Shown one piece after another: positions 56,687-64,000 of a DNA stretch of 64,000 nt. Location of the stretch: assembly GCA_963678675.1 (NCBI GenBank), contig OY783193.1, forward strand, positions 5,463,501-5,527,500, in the 5' to 3' direction. The notes beneath the pieces were generated by a model. That model searched no databases and was not told the origin of the DNA. It saw only the letters and a program-made list of their open reading frames with translations. The position numbers and the translations under genes were made by a program. Positions within the stretch are counted from its first letter, which is position 1; every line of letters begins with the position of its first letter. This stretch comes from Xiphydria camelus. Taxonomy: Eukaryota > Arthropoda > Insecta > Hymenoptera > Xiphydriidae.

Positions 56687-57747
56687 ATTTATGATCCGAT
56701 TCGCCCTGTGATCCGATTCGCCTCGGACTACCATATTACATCCGAGTGTTTTATTTTTGGAGCTCAAACTTTCTTTCCGAGAAAGTGAAGTGGACCGTTC
56801 GGAGATGACGATTTAAAGGATGGACTATTAGGAGGATTATTTAAACCCATTTGTCATCGAACGAAGAAAGAAAATAACAATAGCTTCGTTACTTACTCAT
56901 AATAAGTGATTAACCCGAATTCATTCCATTCACTTCGACGATTATTAAAATCATAGCTTTTTGACAGTCAGTCGGAAGAAGCATTGGGAATGCAAAACGA
57001 GTCTCATTATCCTCGCGATCGTTAATAAACTGCATGTTCACTCAATTCGCTCGATGATTGCGTATTATCATCTTCCTTGTACAATACCATTGCTGCTGCA
57101 ACGACTAAATCTCATTGCTTTCGAAACATATTCATCAAACACCTTCCCCTGCAATTACAGTTCTAAAGGAACCGCAATTTTATCGTTCCTTCGCACGGAT
57201 TCGCCCCGGAACGCGACAAATACAGTCTCGCTGTCCGCTTCGCGAGCGAAACTTCGAATCGAGCGACAAACACAACCGCGCGCGCGAACCTCGTCTGTAA
57301 TAACGCAACCAACGACTAATTAGCGAGCCGTAAACGATAAAGCGGCGTGACACGCGATTGACGCGGCACGGAGCTCGAGTGACATCTCGTTAGTTTTGTC
57401 TCGACCGCGCGGATAACCCCGACGATAAACCAGGAGTCAATATATTTTCCCCTGTCAACAACGGAAAAGGGGCGTTGGATGTCGGACCTATGGCGCGGCG
57501 ACGATTCCGGGAGAAAAAAATTGTTACGATTGTTCGCTGTCGTAATTACGCTATCCGTATCTATCGTCCGGTCTAATTGGATCGTGGTTGTCGTCGTCGT
57601 CGCGCGGTTTCTCGGTGTAGGAGTTGTCATTGACTCTCAGCGATTGAACAATTCCACTGCGTTAAAATTGCGGTGTGAGAATAATTCGTATTATTGAAGC
57701 GATGTGTGGCACGAGTATTAACCAAATATTGATAAACAAACTCGTAT

Positions 57748-57995
57748 TGTAAATTGGCGATAATCATCGTAGGTTTAAGTGACGTAATAGTGCACTGTAA
57801 AGTAGCAGTTTGTCGCGCGACGAGCGGAGACGATGCTGCGATACAAAATGACAATAACTATCGCGGGTCGTCGTAAAGCGATAATTTTATATAAAAAAGA
57901 AGCTTGATCGTGCGTTAAATGCCAATAATTATCGCAGGTTGAGATGGCGCAACGACATGTATTAAAGAAGAGATAATTATTGCAGTTTGTATTAT
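57748..57995. repeat. Degenerate repeat of ATAATYATCGYRGGTT blocks
   Basis: Four related blocks occur near 57757, 57851, 57927 and 57972 (GCGATAATCATCGTAGGTT, ACAATAACTATCGCGGGTC, CCAATAATTATCGCAGGTTG, GATAATTATTGCAGTTTG), with spacings of about 95, 75 and 45 bases. Confidence 0.45.
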
Positions 57996-58059
57996 ACTTA
58001 ACGATAACAAATTATGTCGTGCAAAGGCCTGCGATAAGAGCTGCGCTATTTTCACGATA

Positions 58060-58275
58060 CACGGAGAGAAATAATTATTGCCAGTGCTAAAAAATATACG
58101 CCCTTTAATCAAGAACACGATAAAATTACAGGATCGAGCCATGGTTTTCTTCGTATAAGAAAGTCTCTGATAGAGGCTCGAGTAATAGGGAAGCTTTTTT
58201 ATCAAGTTGATTCAGAGGACGTGTTGGTTCTTCGATTTTTAGGAAGAATTTCTTGTCCCAACAAAAGTCTTTTTT
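58060..58275 (+). mobile_element. MITE family Q, copy 3, right end missing
   Basis: It starts CACGGAGAGAAATAATTATTG after TA and has TTTAATCAAGAACACGATAA and GAGCCATGGTTTTCTTCG, the Q interior. The right terminus is not recognisable. Confidence 0.65.
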
Positions 58276-58348
58276 AATCAAAAATCTACTCTTCAATAAA
58301 GAATCTATATTTTTTTAAATTTTCAAGCTCATGTGGCATGTTCTCTTG

Positions 58349-58544
58349 CATGGAAAGAAATAAGTTGTAACATTTACAAAGTTTGTGGTAAAATGCGGGA
58401 CAAGGCTAATTTATTGTTACAACTACAATTTTAATAAAAATTACAGCAAACGTTTTCAACTTCTACAAGTTTTACTAAAATTGTAGTTGTCATAACAAAA
58501 AATTGGCCTTGTCCCGAAATTTATCACAATTTTTTTCCGTGTGG
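58349..58544 (+). mobile_element. MITE family E, copy 2
   Basis: It shares AACATTTACAAAGTTTGTGG, GGACAAGGCTAATTTATTG, AACTTCTACAAGTTTTACT and the inverted return AAAATTGGCCTTGTCCCGAA with E1. The right edge is TTTTTTTCCGTG. Confidence 0.8.
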
Positions 58545-58561
58545 TTCAGGAAATATTTTGT

Positions 58562-58797
58562 AATACTAGACTGTAACAGAGATTTGTATTAAATTTAATG
58601 TAACTGTATATAAAGTTCTTATCCAATACGCGATTATGAAAATTAATATACTCCGTTATGAAATTGATAAGGGCAATTTCATGAGGAATAATATTAATTT
58701 TCATAATTACGAAAAACATTAATTTCCATAATCACGCATTGGAAAAAAAAGGCTTCATATAAAAGTAAATTAAGAGTGCAATTTCTTTTTAGTGTTT
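58562..58797 (+). mobile_element. Repeat H, copy 4
   Basis: It is the fullest H copy: TTTAATGTAACTGTATATAAAG, CCAATACGCGATTATGAAAA, CTCCGTTATGAAATTGATAA and the inverted TTCCATAATCACGCATTGGA. It ends near TTTTTAGTG. Confidence 0.75.
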
Positions 58798-59571
58798 TTC
58801 TTATTCGTCAAACTGTTACTACATTTCCCCACAGAAATCTCCCCGATTTCCTCGGAAGACGATCGAGAAAGCGCCACACGATCGCGCGCTCGTCTAGGAA
58901 TCGAAGCGCGGCGGTGCGCTGCCGGGTCACTCGCCGGTCACTCTCATCAATATGGAGTAGCCCCCGTGTCCAATCCCGCGCGCGGCAGCCCACGGGCAGC
59001 CCTTCCGAGGGTTACGAGGCGGTCTTCGGACTGTCACTCTTTGATTGGCTTTTAGACCGGGCGGCTCCCTCGGTCCTTTGTTTTTTTTTTAATCTGCCTG
59101 GCCCCGTCTCGACTGGACCGAGCGAGGAGGGCGAAGGGGAAGGGAGTAGGTCGCGCGCGTCCTTTTTGGTTTTGTATCCGTCGCGCGGCGGGCTCGTTTG
59201 CCGAAAGCCAAACTCTGGTCCGCGCGCGAAACGAGTACCGGGAAACGGTCGATCGCGGTCGAACGATGATCACGTGTCTTTTTCTCGCTCGCGCTTCGGC
59301 GGCCTCTCGGAACCGAGCGACGCATTGTCCCGCGCGAAGCGGCGCGGACGAGCGAGATAAATAGGCGCGCGCGAGTCATCGTCCTTCGGCGACGTGGGTG
59401 CCGACGCTGGTGGCGCGCGCAGCCTCGGGACATTTCTTTTTTCTTATAATATTTCGCCAAACTCCGCGTGACATCTCGCGCGAAGAGGATTACCGCAAAT
59501 CGCGCCGACTGTATAGTTAGATCAAAATTTGGTTGAAGGATTTAGTTGGTTTAAATTAGTCGAAACGATAT

Positions 59572-59653
59572 ATTAGGGGAGTACAACTTTGCTTCCGCCG
59601 TTTTCCTATAGATGACTTACGGAAAAAACGGCGTAAGCAAAGTTGTATACCTA
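59572..59653. mobile_element. Short palindromic element J, copy 2
   Basis: Left GAGTACAACTTTGCTTCCGCC and right GGCGTAAGCAAAGTTGTATACC pair as in J1. Flanks differ from those of J1. Confidence 0.75.
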
Positions 59654-60109
59654 TTCCTGGCAAAAGCGTGTTTTTTTTATATTTAGGAATTATTATTTTC
59701 TAGTAAACGAATTATAAAACAATTCTTATGTAGAAGTATTTTCATTAAATTAAGAAGCTTATAAAAAAAATCATTGACTGGGGTATATTAATTTCTATTC
59801 CGACTCCGTGCATACATAAGCCATACGTTTGCCTTAGCCCTTCTTAATGGGTGAAGCTGGGATACCTGCGGACCTTGAGTAGGTCCCTGTCTTTATGGAC
59901 TTGTCGCGGTAAGTCCTACCAAATAAGGAGCATGCTCCACGGGAAGGGTTATGTTTACAGCGCGCCCCGGGGCACTCCGAGTCGCGTTGTCAACCGACGA
60001 GACGTCGTGGCTCCTCGATCACCTCAGAAATATTTCCAACTTCGACAGCCGAAACTTTGTGATCGACCCAAGCTACAAATATGTAAGCCCGCGATTTCGG
60101 AATTATAGA
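59654..60109. other. Unassigned sequence with an 85-codon frame
   Basis: The frame at 59851-60108 reads through sequence that is neither GC-extreme nor in a family seen here, but I recognise no domain. It has GGTGAAGCTGGGATACC, GGAGCATGCTCC (palindromic) and CGTGGCTCCTCGATCACC. It could be a retroelement remnant. I make no functional call. Confidence 0.3.
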
Positions 60110-60114
60110 AATCA

Positions 60115-60695
60115 GCACTGAGAAAAAGGATATTTCAGGAAAATCAGAAAGTATGTGGGAAAAGCTCCAGGTAAGAAATGTAGTGACGGGACAGATATGA
60201 ATTCGGTTAAATACTATACTGTATAGAACTTATATCGATACCTTACTTTGAAAACCTCGTAAGTGCAATTTTTGACAAAAATGCCATTTATAGCTTACTG
60301 CGTTAAGGTTTAAAATCTGAACACAGTAAGCTATAAATGGCATTTTTGTCAAAAATTGCACTTGCGAGGTTTTCAAAGTAAGGTATCGATATATGTACTG
60401 TATACTCTCTTAATCTGAATTAGTAAAAATAACTGAGAATCAGTGTATGGGCACTGAAGTCCAGTGAATATAAGGTTATTGTATTGTAATTTCAGTGACT
60501 TTTTACTGATTTTATTTTTTCACTGACTTAGATTAAACAAGTAGTATTGCATAAGATTTAAATTTACGTCTGACACAAAAGTAAATTTTATACAATACAG
60601 TAATTATCTAACCAAATTAATAACTGAACTATTACTAGATTTCTTACCTGGAGTTTCTTCCCCGTGCTTTCTGTGGAAAATTGACTGCTACATTT
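60115..60695. repeat. Nested inverted repeats around hairpin N
   Basis: Inner hairpin N pairs 60231-60300 with 60324-60394; in the core 60 bases one mismatch was counted (CTCGTAAGTGC against CTCGCAAGTGC). Pairing continues more loosely outward to about 60200 and 60423. A further pair, GCTCCAGGTAAGAAATGTAG (about 60164-60183) with its reverse near 60637-60658, encloses it. Confidence 0.75.
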
Positions 60696-60733
60696 TGAAA
60701 CATCATTATCGTCAATGTGATTACACTCACAAA

Positions 60734-60998
60734 CTGAGAAAAATAACTTGGTCAAAATAACAAAACACATTTGTATAAACGAGTTTAATTATTATTCTAA
60801 CTAAAATACTAGCAAGTTTAACCAAATATTTAGTTATTCTAACTACATGTTCAGTCATTCTAATGACACACCTAGTTGTTCTAACCAGAGAACGGTCATT
60901 TTAGCCAAACAGATGGAAGATCCGTAGGTATTTCACCAAACGGTTTGGTTATGGTCTCCACGATTTTAATTAGATTCACTAGGCTATTTTTTTCAGTG
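60734..60998 (+). mobile_element. MITE family A, copy 7
   Basis: It starts AACTGAGAAAAATAACTTGG and ends CTATTTTTTTCAGTG. Interior TTATTCTAACTAAAATACT and CCAAACAGATGGAAGATCC match the family. The flanking dinucleotides have drifted from TA. Confidence 0.8.
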
Positions 60999-61836
60999 CA
61001 TTCTTGTACTCTCGCGCGATCTTGCAATCGGATCAGAAATACGCGCGACAAGAATTCTCGGAGGTCCAGTAAACATTTCCGATGATGGCTCCACCGATAT
61101 CTAATACATATATATAATATATCGGCATACCATCACAACCTGTATCCACATACAGAGGAGAAAGAATAAATTCGCTGCCAGCGGGACGCTAACGGCTCGC
61201 CGTGAATTGGCCGCGCTGCGAATTTACGAGGGCTCACGTGCCGCGCAGCGCGCGGGGCCGACCCACCGCATGCAGCCAGCCAGAGCGCCGGTATATAGGA
61301 TGTTTCGTCGGATCACCTCAAAGAGGAGGCGAGCTCCGAAAAGTCTCGGAGACCGGCTTCGCTCGGACCGCGCGCGTCTCCAGCTCTTTTCCTTCGATCC
61401 CGGACGTCCTCGCGCGCGAGCCTTATTGACATGCCGAACTTTTTACGAGGTGGCGGTGGAATGGGTGGGATAGATCGCGGCGAGCCATTAGCGGAGGCGA
61501 AAACACGCGTTCCTTTTCTCGGACTCTCGACGATTTCGTCCGAAATCGTGTACAAGCCGCGCGGCACGGGCGTGTGCCGACCGAAGATAGGGATCTCTCG
61601 TTCTTCCTTTCTTTCTCCTTTCTCTTCGGGGCGACCGCCTCGTTTTCGGCACGAGCCACGGTCGGACTGGGAAAAAGAGAGACACCCCATTTTTTTTGTC
61701 GACCAAACTGCATACCGCGGTGAATACCTCGATCGGAGGCACCGTGTTACCCTAATGTACCTGGTACACCTGGTGACCAGGGTTCCTTCGTATCATAAAA
61801 AGTTATACGAAGAACTATCGTTGATGCGCAGTAAAA
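60999..61836. other. Unassigned sequence, 61.0-61.8 kb
   Basis: CpG-rich from about 61.19 kb with overlapping frames of 75-137 codons on both strands. None resembles a known protein and they are best explained by composition. Confidence 0.45.
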
Positions 61837-61924
61837 CGGGGTGAGATGGTCCGGAAAGTTGACCTCTCGTTTCCATTACCTTCCGTGGCAACGAGGGGCC
61901 AACTTCTTGAGCCAATTAACCCCG
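61837..61924. mobile_element. 88-base inverted-repeat element
   Basis: The left arm (CGGGGTGAGATGGTCC, AAAGTTGACCTCTCGTTTCC) pairs with the right arm (GGCAACGAGGGGCCAACTTC, AATTAACCCCG) over about 38 bases with mismatches. No second copy was found. Confidence 0.6.
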
Positions 61925-62022
61925 ATTTAACCACTCGAAATGAAACTATAAGAAAAACTATAAAAATGGAGTAATTCGAATAGGATTATCATCATAGCAG
62001 TTGCCGTCATAATTCGGGTATC

Positions 62023-62365
62023 TCATTCATTTTTTTATTGCGGATTCGAAAAATTTGAAAAAAATTATTTACCCTGTATTTTTTCATTTTTAATTGTCAG
62101 CCTAAATTAAGCTGAAAAACGATAGTTTAAAATATGTACAGCTATACGTCAACGTGTTGTGAGACTATCTCTCACACTCGTTGCACGGCATAAGTGCGTT
62201 TCTCTTGCATTTTGGTAACGTCACAACGTTGCAGGGAGAAATGCGCTCTAATAACTCAGCGAATAATTATTTTTTCGATAATTTTCTTCTTCGTGCGACA
62301 ATAAATGTGTATACAAACTTGAATTGAAAAATATGAATATTTTCCTTAAGAAGACCGAATTAAGC
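62023..62365 (+). repeat. Repeat S, copy 2 (lacks F)
   Basis: It aligns to S1 without F1 and without the 360-base segment. It contains TACGTCAACGTGTTG at the point where F1 sits in S1. Confidence 0.7.
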
Positions 62366-63284
62366 ACCGTTACTCCAATTACCTATACACTGACCCTTTA
62401 ATTTTCTCGACTTCTCGCGATGCAATGAAGTGCATCGACAGACAACACGTCCCCGCGGCGACTAAATTTAATTTCGATAAAAGAAACGAAACCGAAGGGG
62501 AGTGAGATACGAGTGTAAGAACAAGTGGGAGAGAAGAGATACACGGACAGGGGCGGCGAGGAGGGAGAGGGTCGCGCGAAGCTCCCCGACGTGGAGAAAC
62601 GTTTCCATCCGGGGCGCAGAAGAATGTGCTCACGTCGACGGGACGACTAATGACGCCACGAGAGAATGATCCAACCCCATGTGGCTCTCGCGTCGGCTCG
62701 AACAAAAAGAATCAAGGTTGACTCGACTTGGAGCGGACCGTGCCCGTCGCCCCCTGGTGACATTTCCCATTCTTCTTGGCACGCTATTACCGGGTCAAAG
62801 CGACCGCCCCCGCGGGACGTCGTACTTTGGCGCTGCGGTGCTCAAAGCGCGCTTTTCGGCCCCTCCTTTCCTCGAGAAGAACCGCCCGCGCGCGCGCCTC
62901 CGGATGGACGTTGTTGGATATCGGTACCGATTTTTCTTCGTATAAAGTGGACCACAGGTACATAACTCGTATTTTACACTTGTCGTTGTGAAAAGGAGAA
63001 GAAGGAGAATCGTAATTCTCTCTCTCTCTCTCTCTAATTCTAAATGTAAATATAAATTAAAATACTTTTTAAATGAACAAATCTTCTCATTCTCATTGAA
63101 TTATCGATTTAAATATAATTAATTATGACGATTAAAAAATACGAATTTGCCTTTCCTAACATAACATTAACATTTCCCTTTTTATTATGTACCTATCGCC
63201 CAAACTTAATTTCAGACGTCCCGAACAATTTTATTGGTACGTTATATATAGGGGTGCGAGAGATATTATTTTATAATTTCTTCG
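62366..63284. other. Unassigned sequence, 62.4-63.3 kb
   Basis: CpG-rich to about 62.94 kb, then AT-rich after a (TC)10 tract at 63016-63035. No gene recognised. Confidence 0.45.
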
Positions 63285-63785
63285 ATCTTCAGGATTTCAC
63301 AGCGAAATAACCCTTCAGTGAGAGTATATTTACAGATAAGCGCACACGCTATTAAGGATTTTTATTTTACATTCACAAATTGTGTTGGAAACTTTTAACA
63401 AATACAAAGGTGTGATAAAACTACTAATAATTTGATGCGAAAAATAAAATTCTACAAAGAATCTACACAGGAAAATCACGATGAATATTGTAAAATCGCA
63501 ATAAGATATCGTAAAATCACAATGTGTATCATAAATTGCCAATTGTTTTTGAATTTCTCGATTAGTTTTGTAAATTTTACTCACAAATGTGTTGGAAGCT
63601 TTCAACAACTTCTAACAGTGCGCATTCCAGTTCTTTTAATTATTCCAATCTCCGAAAATGGACCTTGATACTCTGATTTTATGACGAAATAATCCCTCAT
63701 CGAGAATATATGTACGATTTATATATGAAATACTCGTTCCAGTTCTTTTCATTCTTCCAATCTCCGAAAATAGACATCGATAGGA
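63285..63785. repeat. Interleaved degenerate direct repeats at the right end
   Basis: Three block pairs recur: CACAAATTGTGTTGGAAACTT (63375) with CACAAATGTGTTGGAAGCTTT (63582); TTCCAGTTCTTTTAATTATTC (63625) with TTCCAGTTCTTTTCATTCTTC (63739); and GCGAAATAACCCTTCAGTGAG (63302) with GACGAAATAATCCCTCATCGA (63681). There is also a run of AATCRCRAT-type units at 63475-63530. Confidence 0.55.
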
Positions 63786-64000
63786 ATCGAGGCTCGAGTA
63801 GCTCTATTTTCCGGTATCAAAATAACCGCGATAACATAAATCAACATTAAACCATCCCCGATAAATCGACGCGAGCACCCTTTAAACATCCTTCAAATTC
63901 GGCGATTCACTCGACGTACGAGCGATAACGAGACTGCATCAGGCATGCGGGGCGTCAGCCGCTCTCGCAGATTCCGGGCCCGTGGTGTGCGAGTCCCGGC

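Noticed and set aside
58776..59360. 194-codon plus-strand frame
   Set aside because: It begins in the tail of repeat H4 and continues in GC-rich DNA with overlapping minus-strand frames.
59851..60108. 85-codon frame as a retroelement reverse-transcriptase remnant
   Set aside because: No catalytic motif (such as a YXDD box) and no tail or target duplication could be identified.

Overview
The window reads as nuclear DNA from an insect, most likely a hymenopteran such as an ant. The clues are CpG-rich islands set in AT-rich sequence, many (CT)n, (GA)n and GTAG microsatellites, and very many short non-autonomous DNA transposons. The organism is an inference from sequence style; no conserved gene anchors it. 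There is no bacterial-style gene organisation, no rRNA, no tRNA that I could recognise, no CRISPR array and no clear protein-coding gene. Open frames are short. Most of the long ones lie in GC-rich or simple-repeat DNA where stop codons are rare on both strands. The only coding candidate I would keep is one possible exon on the minus strand (17371-17661). It has a good 3' splice site but no ATG, and I could not name its product.

The supportable content is transposon-derived. Repeats were grouped by comparing positions within the window: families A-J, Q, R and X (MITE-like, with inverted ends), dispersed repeats G, S, T and W, single long hairpins (K, L, M, N), and three elements bounded by TTAA (piggyBac-like). 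Families A, C, D, E and Q have unrelated interiors but nearly the same outer ends (TA, then CACTGAGAAAAA or close variants). One pair of related loci gives an exact before/after comparison: C2 (34936-35092) sits in repeat W1, while W2 (39868-40110, inverted) has the uninterrupted site, so C duplicates a TA dinucleotide. F in S1 and J in T2 show similar filled/empty contrasts.

Layout: 1-7 kb has degenerate tandem repeats, a TTAA element, C1, G1 interrupted by X, T1 and A1. 7-13 kb is mostly unassigned, with a degenerate minisatellite at 8.4-8.8 kb. 13.8-17.3 kb is a MITE cluster (A2-D1-R1, TTAA element, T2 with J1, A3, hairpin K) next to the exon candidate. 17.7-29.6 kb is sparse (H1, hairpin L, an inverted repeat, A4, B1). 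29.6-35.5 kb holds Q1, F2, the G2/G3 inverted pair, a TTAA element, D2, B2 and W1 with two nested insertions. 37-49 kb has B3, hairpin M, a 39.6 kb inverted-repeat element, W2, G/E, I1, H2, B4, a TA-flanked element at 47.2 kb and G6 with B5. 49.1-55.05 kb is bounded by 0.8-0.9 kb inverted repeats whose outer ends are A elements; inside are S1/F1, a purine tract and a nested stack (Q-H-B-I). 55-64 kb has R2, Q3, E2, H4, J2, nested hairpin N, A7, a short inverted repeat, S2 and degenerate repeats at the right end.

The whole window could be intergenic or one large intron. The most unusual structures are the ~6 kb long-inverted-repeat unit, the near-perfect genomic hairpins that could make small RNAs if transcribed, and the TA-targeting families that share termini but not interiors.
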